Below, one piece after another: positions 22,464-30,838 of a stretch of 64,000 nucleotides of DNA. The notes below the pieces were generated by a model. That model was given only the letters and a program-made list of their open reading frames with translations. It was not told the origin of the DNA and did no database searches. Origin of the DNA: Phaeospirillum tilakii (lineage in GTDB: Bacteria > Pseudomonadota > Alphaproteobacteria > Rhodospirillales > Magnetospirillaceae); contig NZ_JBHUIY010000011.1 of NCBI RefSeq assembly GCF_042683125.1, positions 41,830 through 105,829 on the forward strand, given 5' to 3'. Made by a program: the position numbers and the translations under genes. The number at the start of each line of letters is the position of its first letter. Within the stretch, counting starts at the first letter, position 1.

Positions 22464-24629
22464 CTACGGATTCCGCCGCCGCCGTGCCGGTTGGTGGCGC
22501 CAGGGGCGGTTGCCCTGGCTGGCGGCGACGCTCAGCACCTCGACTCCGTCCGGCCGCAGCCACAGCGCGTGGGTGCCGCCGCGCCACAGGTCGAACCGGT
22601 CGATCACGGTGGCGGGGCCGCGGCAGGCATGGCGCAGCGGCACCCGGCTGACGACGATCGCGGCCTCGGCGCAGGCGGCGGCGATGTCGCTGTCGTCGAG
22701 GATCAGCGCGACGGTACGGCCGTCGGGGCGCCAGCGGCAGCCGGCCGGGGTGCAGGACAGGCGGCTGTCGCGGGACAGTCCGTCCTCGGGCCAGGGTTCG
22801 TCGGCGGGCGGGCCGGCGCGGCGGCTCCAGCTGTCGCGCAGGATGCCGCCGCCCTTGCCGTTGAGCAGCAGGCTGCCGTCGGCGGTGCGCAGGGCGAAGG
22901 CGGCGGCATGGCCATCGACCAGCAGGTCGGGCGGGGCGGGCCAAGCCATCGTCAGCAGGGCCAGCCCCATCGCCGCCAGCCCCCAGCGGCGCCAGCGGCC
23001 CCGCCACAGGCACAGCCAGCAGCCGCCGAGGGTGAAGACCACCAGCCCGGCCAGCGGCAGGGGCGGGGTGGCGATGGCGGCTTCGGGCCAGGCGGCGACG
23101 GCGACGGCGACGCGGTTGACCAGCTCGACTCCCCAGCCCATCGGCACCAGCGCCACCGCCTCCAGCCCGAACGGCAGCAGCAGCGCCAGCGCCAGCGCCC
23201 ACGGCATCACCCAGAACCCGGTCAGCGGGATGGCGATCAGGTTGGCCGCCACCGCCCACAGCGCGAAACGATTGAAATGGTAGATGGCGTAGGCGGCGGT
23301 GACCATGCCGGCGGTGAGGGTGGTCAGGCTGATGCCAACCAGATAGAGCCCGGCTGCGGCCAGCGGGCCGGGATGGGCGGCGCGCCACGCCGCCTGATGC
23401 GGCGCCCAGGCCTCGGCCAGGGCGATCAGCGCCACCACGGCGGCGAACGACATCTGGAAACTGGCCCCGGTCAGTTCCTCGGGCTGGAGCAGCAGCAGCA
23501 GGGCCGCCGCCAGCGCCACCGGCCGCATCGACAGCACCGCCCGGTCGAGCAGCACCGCCGCCAGCACCAGCACGATCATCAGCAGCGACCGTTCGGCCGG
23601 CACCGGCGAACCGGCCAGCAGGGTGTAGCCCCAGGCGGCGGCGATCGCCAGCGCCGCCGCCCATTTCTTGATCGGGTGGCGCAGCGCCAGCGGCGGGATC
23701 AGCGCCAGCAGGGTGCGCAGCCCGACGAACACCAGCCCGGCGGCGAGGCTGATGTGCAGGCCGGAGATCGACAGGATGTGGGCCAGCCCGGAATCGCGGT
23801 AGGCCTGCATCAGCGGGGCCGAGATCGGCATCTGGTCGCCGGTGATCAGCGCCGCCGTCACCGCGCCGCGATCGCCCGACAGCACCGCGACGATGCGGGC
23901 GGTGATGCGCTGGCGCAGGTCGTTGACGGCGACGGTGAGACTGCCGGGAGCGGCGGCGGCTTCGACCGGCTCGGGCGGGGACAAGGCGGTGCCGGTGGCG
24001 CCGAACTGCTTGAACCAGCAGAAGCGGGCGAAATCGAACCCGCCGGGCAGGGCCGGGGCGGCGGGGGGATTGAGCAGGGCGCGCAGGCGCAGGCGGTCGC
24101 CGACCGCGATCTCCGGCCCGCCGGGGCGCAGGCGCAGGCGGATCCGCGCCGGGGTGGGGCCGAGATCGTCGCGTTCGAGCGCGACCCGGTCGAAGGTGAC
24201 GCGGCGGCCCTGGTCGGGCAGGCGCTCGATCTCGACCACCCGGGCGGTCAGCCACGCCGCCCCGGACCGCTCCAGCACCGGGGCGGCGACCCAGGCGGTG
24301 CGCAGGGCGGCGGCGGCGAAGCCCAGCGTCAGCGCCAGGGCCAGCGCGGCGGCGAGGATCGGCCCGAGCCGGTGGCGGCGCCAGGCCAGCACCAGCCCGG
24401 CCAGCGCGGCGGGCACGGGCAGGACGCCGGCCAGCGGTCCGGGTTCGACCGGCAGGGCGAAATAGAGGCCGATGCCGGTGCCGATCGCCACCGGCAGCCA
24501 CAACGGCCAGCGTTCACGCTCGGCCAGGGCGGCGGCGGCGAACGCGGCGGCGGCGGCCTGGACCCGGGCGGCCAGCCCGAAGAGGAATGCATTGTGCGCG
24601 GGTGTGTCTCCAGCCATGCCGGCCAACAC
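22464..24629 (-). CDS. comEC: ComEC/Rec2-family DNA-uptake membrane protein
   Basis: The product has 721 residues. N-terminal membrane helices lead into a DUF4131-like OB region. The competence domain contains GDQMPISAPLMQAYRDSGLAHILSISGLHISLAAG in pieces diagnostic of ComEC (GLAHILSISGLH). About ten further helices follow. A reduced C-terminal metallo-beta-lactamase-like part (LVDGHAAAFALRTADG) is present, but the usual HxHxDH signature is missing. ComEC forms the inner-membrane channel for transforming DNA. The start at 24629 is not backed by a clear ribosome-binding site; ATG 24617 is an alternative. It diverges from gltX. Confidence 0.85.
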   Translation of the reverse strand: MLAGMAGDTPAHNAFLFGLAARVQAAAAAFAAAALAERERWPLWLPVAIGTGIGLYFALPVEPGPLAGVLPVPAALAGLVLAWRRHRLGPILAAALALALTLGFAAAALRTAWVAAPVLERSGAAWLTARVVEIERLPDQGRRVTFDRVALERDDLGPTPARIRLRLRPGGPEIAVGDRLRLRALLNPPAAPALPGGFDFARFCWFKQFGATGTALSPPEPVEAAAAPGSLTVAVNDLRQRITARIVAVLSGDRGAVTAALITGDQMPISAPLMQAYRDSGLAHILSISGLHISLAAGLVFVGLRTLLALIPPLALRHPIKKWAAALAIAAAWGYTLLAGSPVPAERSLLMIVLVLAAVLLDRAVLSMRPVALAAALLLLLQPEELTGASFQMSFAAVVALIALAEAWAPHQAAWRAAHPGPLAAAGLYLVGISLTTLTAGMVTAAYAIYHFNRFALWAVAANLIAIPLTGFWVMPWALALALLLPFGLEAVALVPMGWGVELVNRVAVAVAAWPEAAIATPPLPLAGLVVFTLGGCWLCLWRGRWRRWGLAAMGLALLTMAWPAPPDLLVDGHAAAFALRTADGSLLLNGKGGGILRDSWSRRAGPPADEPWPEDGLSRDSRLSCTPAGCRWRPDGRTVALILDDSDIAAACAEAAIVVSRVPLRHACRGPATVIDRFDLWRGGTHALWLRPDGVEVLSVAASQGNRPWRHQPARRRRNP

Positions 24630-24707
24630 CAGGCTGTCACCGACCCCAGATTATGGTAAGCATAAGGCAACCCTGTCCCCTCCGGCAAAGGATGCCGAAC
24701 CCCCATC

Positions 24708-26141
24708 ATGACCGTCGTTACCCGCTTTGCCCCGTCGCCCACCGGCTTCCTTCACATTGGCGGAGGGCGGACGGCTTTGTTCAACTGGCTTTTCGCCCGC
24801 CACCATGGCGGCCGTTTCCTGCTCCGGATCGAGGATACCGACCGCGCCCGTTCGACCGAGGCGGCGGTGGCGGCGATCTTCGACGGGATCGAATGGCTCG
24901 GCCTCGACTGGGACGGCGAGGCGGTGATGCAATTCGCGCGCGCCGATCGTCACGCCGAAGTGGCGCAAAAGTTGCTTGAACAGGGGCGGGCCTATCGCTG
25001 CTACTGCACCCCGGAGGAGCTGGCGGCGATCCGCGAGGAACAGCGGGCCAAGGGCCTGCCGATGCGCTATCCCGGCATCTGGCGCGACCGCCCCGCCGCG
25101 GACGCCCCGGCCGGCGCCCCCTATGTGGTGCGGCTGAAGGCCCCGACCGAGGGCGAGACGGTGATCCGCGATCTGGTCCAGGGCGAGGTGCGCGTCGCCA
25201 ATGGCCAGCTCGACGACATGGTGCTGCTGCGCGCCGACGGTACGCCGACCTACATGCTGTCGGTGGTGGTGGATGACCACGACATGGGGGTCAACCACGT
25301 CATTCGCGGCGACGACCATCTGACCAACGCCTTCCGGCAGATCCAGCTCTACCGCGCCTGCGAATGGGAGGTGCCGGCCCACGCCCATATTCCGTTGATC
25401 CACGGCCCGGATGGGGCCAAGCTGTCGAAACGGCATGGCGCGCTCGGGGTCGATGCCTATCGCGACATGGGCTTCCTGCCCGAGGCGATGCGCAACTACC
25501 TGTTGCGGCTGGGCTGGAGTCACGGCGACGACGAGATCATCTCGACCGAGCAGGCGATCGCGTGGTTCACCCTCGACACTGCCGGCCGCTCGGCCTCGCG
25601 GTTCGATTTCGTCAAGCTGACCCAGTTGAACGGCCATTACCTGCGTCAGGCCGAGGATGCCCGTCTGGCCGAGCTGATCGCCCCCCGGCTGGCGGCGGAC
25701 CTGGGCCGGGAGATCGGCGCCGCCGACATTGCCCGCCTCACCGCCGGGATGGCCGGACTGAAGGAGCGGGCCAAGACCCTGGTCGAACTGGCGCAGTCGG
25801 CGCTGTTCTACCTGCGGGCGCGGCCGCTGGCGCTCGACGACAAGGCGGCCAAGCTGCTGGCCGACCCGGCGGCCCAGGCGGTGCTGGCCGCCTTCACCGC
25901 CCGCGTCGCCGCCCTGGCCGATTGGGGGCGCGAGCCGCTGGAGGCGCTGGCGCGCGACCTGTCGGTCGAGCAGGGGATCAAGCTCGGCGCGGTGGCCCAG
26001 CCGCTGCGGGCGGCGCTGGCCGGGGCGACGGTGTCGCCGCCGATTTTCGAAGTCATGGAGGTCCTGGGGCGCGAAGAAACCCTGGGCCGCCTCGGAGACG
26101 CGCTGGGCGGCGATCGGCCGCAGGGTTCGACGCCCGCCTGA
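24708..26141 (+). CDS. gltX: Glutamyl-tRNA synthetase
   Basis: The product has 477 residues, usual for the family. The class I signatures are clear: PSPTGFLHIGGGRTALF (HIGH-type) at the N-terminus and GAKLSKRHGA (KMSKS-type) near residue 240. DHDMGVNHVIRGDDHL is also typical. The enzyme charges tRNA-Glu (and possibly tRNA-Gln in organisms using the transamidation route) with glutamate in the cytoplasm. Alphaproteobacteria often have two GltX paralogues, and which one this is cannot be told here. It is followed 48 bp later by gltA. Confidence 0.96.
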   Translation: MTVVTRFAPSPTGFLHIGGGRTALFNWLFARHHGGRFLLRIEDTDRARSTEAAVAAIFDGIEWLGLDWDGEAVMQFARADRHAEVAQKLLEQGRAYRCYCTPEELAAIREEQRAKGLPMRYPGIWRDRPAADAPAGAPYVVRLKAPTEGETVIRDLVQGEVRVANGQLDDMVLLRADGTPTYMLSVVVDDHDMGVNHVIRGDDHLTNAFRQIQLYRACEWEVPAHAHIPLIHGPDGAKLSKRHGALGVDAYRDMGFLPEAMRNYLLRLGWSHGDDEIISTEQAIAWFTLDTAGRSASRFDFVKLTQLNGHYLRQAEDARLAELIAPRLAADLGREIGAADIARLTAGMAGLKERAKTLVELAQSALFYLRARPLALDDKAAKLLADPAAQAVLAAFTARVAALADWGREPLEALARDLSVEQGIKLGAVAQPLRAALAGATVSPPIFEVMEVLGREETLGRLGDALGGDRPQGSTPA

Positions 26142-26188
26142 ACCGCGTCTTCGCCTGAAGTCCGATGACAAGAATAGGGAGCGCTGCG

Positions 26189-27505
26189 ATGACCAATACC
26201 CCTCCGTCGCCGAGAGAGACGGTCACTCTCACCAACAACAGCACCGGACAGAGCGTGGAGTTGCCGTTGATCTCGGGCACGGTCGGCCCGAAAGTGATGG
26301 ACATCCGCTCGCTTTATTCGGACCAGGGGGTGTTCACCTACGATCCGGGCTACACGTCGACCGGCTCGTGTAAATCGGCGATCACCTATATCGACGGTGA
26401 CGCCGGGGTGTTGCTGCATCGCGGCTATCCGATTGAGGAACTGGCCGAGCATGGCGACTTCCTTGAGGTCGCCTATCTGATCCTCAAGGGCGAGCTGCCC
26501 AACGACGCCCAGCGCGAGAAGTTCGTCACCGACATCACCCGTCACACGATGGTGCACGAACAGATCAACTTCTTCTATCGCGGCTTCCGCCGAGATTCGC
26601 ACCCGATGGCGGTGATGTGCGGCGTGGTCGGCGCGATGGCGGCGTTCTATCACGATTCGATCGACATCAACGACCCGCACCACCGGATGATCGCCAGCTA
26701 CCGGCTGATCGCCAAGATGCCGACGGTGGTGGCCTGGACCTTCAAGTACGCGATGGGCCAGCCGTTCGTCTATCCGCGCAACGATCTCGATTACGCCGCG
26801 AACTTCCTGCACATGCTGTTCGCGACCCCGTGCGAGCCCTACAAGGTCAACCCGATCCTGTCGCGCGCGCTCGACCGCATCCTGATCCTGCATGCCGACC
26901 ACGAACAGAACGCCTCGACCTCGACGGTGCGTCTGGCCGGCTCGTCGGGCGCCAACCCGTTCGCCTGCATCGCCGCCGGCATCGCCTCGCTGTGGGGCCC
27001 GGCCCATGGCGGCGCCAACGAGGCGGTGCTGGCGATGCTGAAGCAGATCGGCAGCAAGGAGCGGATCCCCGAATTCCTCAAGCGGGCCAAGGACAAGAAC
27101 GATTCCTTCCGCCTGATGGGCTTCGGCCACCGCGTCTACAAGAACTACGACCCGCGCGCCAAGATCATGCAGCGGACGTGTCACGAGGTGCTCGACGAAC
27201 TGGGCATCAAGGACGAGCCGCTGCTGGAACTGGCGATGGAGCTGGAGCGGATCGCGCTGTCGGACGAATATTTCATCGAGCGCAAGTTGTTCCCGAACGT
27301 CGATTTCTATTCGGGGATCATCTTCCAGGCGATGGGGATTCCGACCCAGATGTTCACCAGCCTGTTCGCGCTGGCGCGGACGGTGGGGTGGATCGCGCAA
27401 TGGAACGAGATGCTGACGGATTCCGAGCAGAAGATCGGTCGCCCGCGCCAGCTTTACGTCGGTGCGCCGCCGCGCCATTATGTCCCGCTGCATCAGCGTG
27501 GCTAG
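26189..27505 (+). CDS. gltA: Citrate synthase (type II)
   Basis: The product has 438 residues. It has an N-terminal beta domain typical of Gram-negative hexameric type II enzymes (DIRSLYSDQGVFTYDPGY) and the catalytic residues of the family: His in LWGPAHGGANEA, His in MGFGHRVYKNYDPRA, and Asp in NVDFYSGII. It condenses oxaloacetate with acetyl-CoA to start the TCA cycle. The ATG at 26189 follows TAGGGAG, better than the upstream in-frame ATG at 26165. The tandem gltX-gltA order is common in alphaproteobacteria. Confidence 0.97.
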   Translation: MTNTPPSPRETVTLTNNSTGQSVELPLISGTVGPKVMDIRSLYSDQGVFTYDPGYTSTGSCKSAITYIDGDAGVLLHRGYPIEELAEHGDFLEVAYLILKGELPNDAQREKFVTDITRHTMVHEQINFFYRGFRRDSHPMAVMCGVVGAMAAFYHDSIDINDPHHRMIASYRLIAKMPTVVAWTFKYAMGQPFVYPRNDLDYAANFLHMLFATPCEPYKVNPILSRALDRILILHADHEQNASTSTVRLAGSSGANPFACIAAGIASLWGPAHGGANEAVLAMLKQIGSKERIPEFLKRAKDKNDSFRLMGFGHRVYKNYDPRAKIMQRTCHEVLDELGIKDEPLLELAMELERIALSDEYFIERKLFPNVDFYSGIIFQAMGIPTQMFTSLFALARTVGWIAQWNEMLTDSEQKIGRPRQLYVGAPPRHYVPLHQRG

Positions 27506-27677
27506 GGCAGGCGGTCAGCAGAGTTCCCCGCGCCGGCGCCCTTCGCGGGCGCCGTTCCGGCGGATTCCGCCGCCGGCCAACGACAATGTCCAGCCCGGCG
27601 CCCGCCGGCGGATTCTGACGTTGGCGGCGGCGCTGACCATTCTTCTGGCGGCGGCGGCCCTGATCGGGCTGATCTGA
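27480..27677 (+). CDS. Possible small single-pass membrane protein
   Basis: This short frame of 65 codons overlaps the gltA 3' end by 26 bp. The N-terminal half is Arg/Pro-rich with an ANDN motif, and the C-terminus is one hydrophobic helix (LTLAAALTILLAAAALIGLI). Short proteins with a basic tail and one helix are common downstream of housekeeping genes in alphaproteobacteria, but no ribosome-binding site is convincing. It may be untranslated spacer between gltA and the tRNA. Confidence 0.35.
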   Translation: MSRCISVARAGGQQSSPRRRPSRAPFRRIPPPANDNVQPGARRRILTLAAALTILLAAAALIGLI

Positions 27678-27734
27678 CCGCGTCGTGTTCGTGTTTCTGC
27701 CGCGTCCTCCCGTTGCTCGGAGGCGCGGCCGGTG

Positions 27735-27810
27735 GGGCCTGTAGCTCAATGGTTAGAGCCGGCCGCTCATAACGGTCTGGTTGCAGGTTCGAGTCCTGCC
27801 GGGCCCACCA
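27735..27810 (+). tRNA. tRNA with CAU anticodon, probably tRNA-Ile2 (lysidine type)
   Basis: This 76-nt cloverleaf includes an encoded CCA. The acceptor stem GGGCCTG pairs with CGGGCCC with one G-U pair. The D-arm is GCTC-AATGGTTA-GAGC, the anticodon stem GGCCG/CGGTC holds loop CTCATAA (anticodon CAU), and the T-arm is GCAGG-TTCGAGT-CCTGC. The short D-loop and the variable loop resemble tRNA-Ile(CAU) more than elongator tRNA-Met. The identity needs checking, because both have CAU. AT-rich accessory DNA begins right after its 3' end, as expected of an integration site. Confidence 0.93.
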
Positions 27811-28025
27811 TCCTCAGTGAAATCAATGCGCTAGCTTTCGAATCTGGGTGTCTCGCATATCGGTTTTTCGTCGGTATGCCCATAAGAAGACGGTCGAGTG
27901 TAGCACTTGATGCTGGGAAGCCAATTCTCAGCACAAGTAATTTTAGTTGTGCGGCTGTTGAGGTGAGCAGAAGTCTATTTTTTGGACTTGAGAAGTTATG
28001 ACTCAAAATTGCATTGGAGAATGCT

Positions 28026-29162
28026 GTGATTCGACCAATAATAGATTTAAATGTTAAGCTCATACCTAGCAATGTGAAGATTTGGCGAGTGTACCCTGGG
28101 ACGAAGAAGGACTTCGTCAGACAGTTTGTGTCCGAAGGCTGCATTTTTCTTGAACTACCGGGTTTGGAACTGGAGGTCGCCGATTTCTCTAACCTTGAGA
28201 GGAATCATCTTCTACTCTCGAAGATAGCCCGAGCGAAGGCCTACGCATCGTGGCACCTGAAGGAATCAGATGCGCGAGGCTCCTATCCCTCGACTGATCT
28301 CCAAGACTATTTTGATGATGGGCGCAGTCGCTCGGCAGCCATGTCCTTTCGTAACTTCGAACGTTTGTTTCGAGTGGCAAAGGTTGGTGATATTATCATT
28401 GTTCCGGAGGACAACGGATTCCAATCAAAACTCTATATTGGAGAAATTTATAGTGATTTTGACATTGAAGATACCGCTCTAGTTAGGCAGTTTGGCAATC
28501 ATCGGGTTCCGATCCGGAAGGTTCGCTGGCTCCGCAAGGACTTTGAGCGGCGCCTTGTTTCTGTGAGCCTGTCCAAGCAGCTTGGCGGTCGGCGCGCCGT
28601 TCGACCGGTGCCAACCGACACGTTCGGCTATCAGCTCTTTAAGTTGGCGTACCAAAATTTCATATTTGACGGGCAGGCTCAGTACGCATTCGCTGGCGAG
28701 AAGTACGATAACGATCCAGCAGCCACCGTGCCGGGCATTCAGTTGCTCACCTACGCCCTGGCTGCTGCCAACGCATCGCTATCGTGCCCCGATCTGATAT
28801 CCAAACTTGGGCTGGACGAACTCCGTGATACCGGCCTTCACAGGAAAGGGCTGATCACTTTTGAGATTAAGTTTGCGTCTCCAGGTGGGTATGGTGTGTG
28901 GCAGCAATCGGCTCGGGTGCTACTGATTGCGCTATCGCTCGTCGCCCTTTCTGGTTGCGACTGGACAAGCGATGAGGCACAAGCCGCTAAGGTTGTCAAT
29001 TCTGGTGGCGATCTATCTCCAGAAGAAATGCGGCAAATTCAAGACAGTTACCAGCATATAGTGTCCAATCTCTCCCCCTCAAAAATCGATGCTTTGAGGA
29101 ATGAGCACAGAAAAGCAAAAAAAGGGGTTGGGTTTGAATCAAAAGTTAAGATTTCAAAATGA
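28026..29162 (+). CDS. Unrecognised island protein: PUA/EVE-like N-terminal region, one membrane helix
   Basis: The product has about 378 residues and a codon use much more AT-rich than its neighbours. The N-terminal part contains WRVYPG, IFLELPGLEL, and VGDIIIVPEDNG followed by YIGEIYSDF and VRWLRKDFE. This pattern resembles PUA/EVE-like reader folds found at the front of restriction-type proteins, but I cannot confirm it. A single helix (about 297-313, VLLIALSLVALSGCDW) is followed by a hydrophilic tail of about 65 residues. I prefer the GTG at 28026, 5 bp after GGAGA, over the TTG at 28014. It overlaps the next gene by ATGA, so they form one operon. Role unknown; a defence function is possible from context. 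Confidence 0.7.
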   Translation: MIRPIIDLNVKLIPSNVKIWRVYPGTKKDFVRQFVSEGCIFLELPGLELEVADFSNLERNHLLLSKIARAKAYASWHLKESDARGSYPSTDLQDYFDDGRSRSAAMSFRNFERLFRVAKVGDIIIVPEDNGFQSKLYIGEIYSDFDIEDTALVRQFGNHRVPIRKVRWLRKDFERRLVSVSLSKQLGGRRAVRPVPTDTFGYQLFKLAYQNFIFDGQAQYAFAGEKYDNDPAATVPGIQLLTYALAAANASLSCPDLISKLGLDELRDTGLHRKGLITFEIKFASPGGYGVWQQSARVLLIALSLVALSGCDWTSDEAQAAKVVNSGGDLSPEEMRQIQDSYQHIVSNLSPSKIDALRNEHRKAKKGVGFESKVKISK

Positions 29163-29680
29163 ATGATGGAATTGGCCAAAAAAGCCGAGAACTAATCGGC
29201 TCAGCCATCATTGTACTAGTTACTGCTGCTGCAGGCGGCTTAGCTTCGTACATTGCGACATGGAACATTGAGGCGCAGAAAGCTCGCTTTGAAGCCAGCA
29301 AGAAGGTGCAGGATGACTTTCAGGGCGAATTGAGTAAAGCCCTACTTGCCGTTCGCAAGTTGTCTGATGGGCTTACCCGAACTAAGAAGATCGACCACAG
29401 CCTACGTTCTGAAGCCGTTTCTTGCCTGCTCAGTATGCAGATAATTTTTCATCCTAACAGTGGTCGCTGGCCTTCGGAGCATAAGCAAAAAGCGAAAGAA
29501 GTAATGGATGAACTTGAACGCTATCAGGTCGCCATTGACGTTGCTAGCAACGCGGCAGAAATAGATAAGGCAAGCGAAATATTGTACTCATTCTTTAAGA
29601 GAAAGGATGAACTGTTCTCCAGCATCAGCCGCGACACGGATCTTAGGATTTATCTTATTTCAGTTGATGCTAATAGATAG
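29159..29680 (+). CDS. Unrecognised island membrane protein with helical domain
   Basis: The product has 173 residues. An N-terminal membrane helix (LIGSAIIVLVTAAAGGLASYIATW, in two overlapping halves) is followed by a charged, helical, coiled-coil-like region of about 130 residues (FEASKKVQDDFQGELSKAL, VMDELERYQVAIDV). It starts within the stop of the upstream gene (ATGA), so the two are translationally coupled and probably work together. The codon use is foreign, like its partner. A small membrane protein paired with a reader-like protein at a tRNA site fits a phage-defence effector layout, but nothing here proves it. Confidence 0.65.
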   Translation: MNDGIGQKSRELIGSAIIVLVTAAAGGLASYIATWNIEAQKARFEASKKVQDDFQGELSKALLAVRKLSDGLTRTKKIDHSLRSEAVSCLLSMQIIFHPNSGRWPSEHKQKAKEVMDELERYQVAIDVASNAAEIDKASEILYSFFKRKDELFSSISRDTDLRIYLISVDANR

Positions 29681-29790
29681 ATCTGTGTCTAAATTGGCGT
29701 CGTAGATACTACAAATCTGCACGTCAAAACTTTGACTAAGCCCCTCATGGGAAGTCTCGCTGGTGCTTGTTACCCTACCAAAAGCCTCTA

Positions 29791-29887
29791 ATACCGCCCG
29801 GCCCATGACCTGACCCGTTGAGTCATGTCAGGCCGAGACGGTGACGCTCAGGCGCCGCGCGGGCTGGCCGGCCGCCGCACGGATCAT
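29791..29887. repeat. Left inverted repeat flanking the toxin-antitoxin segment
   Basis: This 97-bp segment matches, in reverse orientation and along nearly its whole length, the segment at 30732-30831. Shared blocks include ATACCGCCCG at the outer edge, TGACCTGACCC, ACGGTGACGCTC, and ACGGATCAT at the inner edge. The central hairpin is decayed here compared with the right copy. The two repeats bracket about 840 bp holding the toxin-antitoxin genes. Confidence 0.8.
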
Positions 29888-30030
29888 GGCAAAGGGCGGC
29901 TGGGATCATCGTCGAGGCGCTGAATTTCGGGGAGGCCGAGACCGGTGTCAAATACCCCCGTGTTGTTGCCCGCCAGGGCAAGGCCCCGCCGCAATATCCG
30001 CCCGAGGACTACGACGACGAGGCGGGCTGA
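29845..30030 (+). pseudogene. Degraded coding remnant upstream of the toxin 3' end
   Basis: An open frame ending at TGA 30028-30030 reads like the C-terminus of a real protein (IIVEALNFGEAETGVKYPRV, then an acidic PPEDYDDEAG end). Its 5' part lies in the left inverted repeat and appears frameshifted. It overlaps the 3' end of the mazF-like gene on the opposite strand by 22 bp. I do not recognise the parent family. It is probably a leftover from the insertion history of the island. Confidence 0.3.
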
Positions 30031-30368
30031 GCCTCCGGGCCACCCGGCCCGACATAGTCGCAGAGGCGGCCCAGGGCTACCGTGATGACCCTTTCCGAGA
30101 CTCGCCCAAAACCTTTGACCACCAAGCTGGCGTTGAGCGTCACCACCCGGTCGGTGCGAATCCAACTGGCGAGTGGCAGACTGCCCTGAACGAGGTCGGC
30201 GGCGGTGAGCGCGATTCCATGGTCGGTTTGCGGGCGGGAGGTCACCGCCAGGGCAATGAAGTCGCCATAGGCGTCCGGCCGGGTCAGCACCAGCACCGGC
30301 CGCTTCTTGCTTGTCGATAGATCGGAGAAGGGGAACGGGATCAGAAGGAGGTCGCCGCGCTCAAACAC
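30009..30368 (-). CDS. MazF/PemK-family toxin (endoribonuclease)
   Basis: The product has 119 residues with the PemK-type fold signature: an N-terminal FERGDLLLIPFPFSDLS, then KKRPVLVLTRPD and VTSRPQTDHG. ASWIRTDRVVTLN follows, and LGRL lies near the end. Family members cleave mRNA or tRNA and are neutralised by a co-expressed antitoxin. It overlaps the antitoxin gene by 8 bp. Its 3' end crosses a coding remnant on the other strand. The pair sits between large inverted repeats, as expected for a mobile or stabilising cassette. Confidence 0.88.
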   Translation of the reverse strand: MFERGDLLLIPFPFSDLSTSKKRPVLVLTRPDAYGDFIALAVTSRPQTDHGIALTAADLVQGSLPLASWIRTDRVVTLNASLVVKGFGRVSERVITVALGRLCDYVGPGGPEAQPASSS

Positions 30369-30555
30369 GATCCCAAGCCTGATCCTCGGGATTATCCCAA
30401 ACCGCCTTCAGCGCGGATTCCTGGGCGTTGATCAGGTCGCGTCCCTGCTCGCGCTCCTGGCGTTCCGCCAAATAGCCGACGAAATCCAATACCTCCCGCG
30501 CCAAGTGGTCGGGAAGCTTCTTGCTTTGCTCATAAATCAAGTCAGCGATGGCCAT
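30361..30555 (-). CDS. Antitoxin of the MazF-type pair (DUF2281-like)
   Basis: The product has 64 residues, starting at ATG 30555 after a good GGAGG site. The helical N-terminal half (ADLIYEQSKKLPDHLAREVL, then DFVGYLAERQERE) resembles DUF2281-type antitoxins. The C-terminal part ends in WDNPEDQAWDRV and probably binds and blocks the toxin. The gene precedes and overlaps the toxin gene, the usual order. Autoregulation of the operon by the pair is expected from the family. Confidence 0.8.
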   Translation of the reverse strand: MAIADLIYEQSKKLPDHLAREVLDFVGYLAERQEREQGRDLINAQESALKAVWDNPEDQAWDRV

Positions 30556-30597
30556 GGGACCTCCTTCGACAGTCCAAGCCCTGAATCGCACTGTATC

Positions 30598-30699
30598 ACG
30601 CGCTGGCGGCATTGCCCGACTCTCCGTTGGGTTCCGCCACCAGCTTCGCCGCCGCCTTGTGCTCGGGCGCCAGGGGAGCGTACCGCAACCTCATCCCAA
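30598..30699 (-). pseudogene. C-terminal remnant of a tyrosine recombinase (phage-type integrase)
   Basis: On the minus strand the last about 32 codons before TGA 30598-30600 read LRYAPLAPEHKAAAKLVAE and onward. This matches the highly characteristic end of phage and island integrases (RYAHLAPEH, containing the catalytic-Tyr region). No upstream portion of the gene remains. It lies just inside the right inverted repeat. This is good evidence that the region once carried an integrase. Confidence 0.65.
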
Positions 30700-30731
30700 G
30701 CCACGATGAGTTTTACTCACCGCGGCTTGGT

Positions 30732-30831
30732 ATGATCCGTTCGGCGGCCGGTAAGCCTGCGCGGCGTTTGAGCGTCACCGTCCCGACCCCTGACCTGACC
30801 CAACGGGGTCAGGTCAGGGGTCGGGCGGTAT
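30732..30831. repeat. Right inverted repeat with perfect 20-bp-stem hairpin
   Basis: This 100-bp segment is the inverted partner of 29791-29887. Its core is a perfect hairpin: arm 30782-30801 (CCCGACCCCTGACCTGACCC), loop AACG, complementary arm 30806-30825. It ends 7 bp before the stop of the convergent side of the chemotaxis gene, for which it could serve as a terminator. Confidence 0.85.
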
Positions 30832-30838
30832 CAGAGCC

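Larger units (their letters stand above)
27811..30831. mobile_element. Accessory island downstream of tRNA(CAU)
   Basis: Base composition falls sharply from the tRNA 3' end to about 29790 and then returns. The segment carries two unrecognised genes (28026 and 29159), then inverted repeats of about 100 bp enclosing a MazF-type toxin-antitoxin pair and a tyrosine-recombinase C-terminal remnant. Synteny-neutral housekeeping genes resume at 30839. I found no repeated tRNA 3' end at the far side, so the original att site may be lost. The island is inferred from composition and content. Confidence 0.65.

Noticed and set aside
27811..28001. Small + strand gene just after the tRNA
   Set aside because: The frame starts inside the tRNA and its sequence has no ribosome-binding site or protein-like character.
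27767..28144. Minus-strand frame ending GPAGLEPATRPL
   Set aside because: This ending is the well-known antisense translation of a tRNA; the frame starts in AT-rich island DNA.
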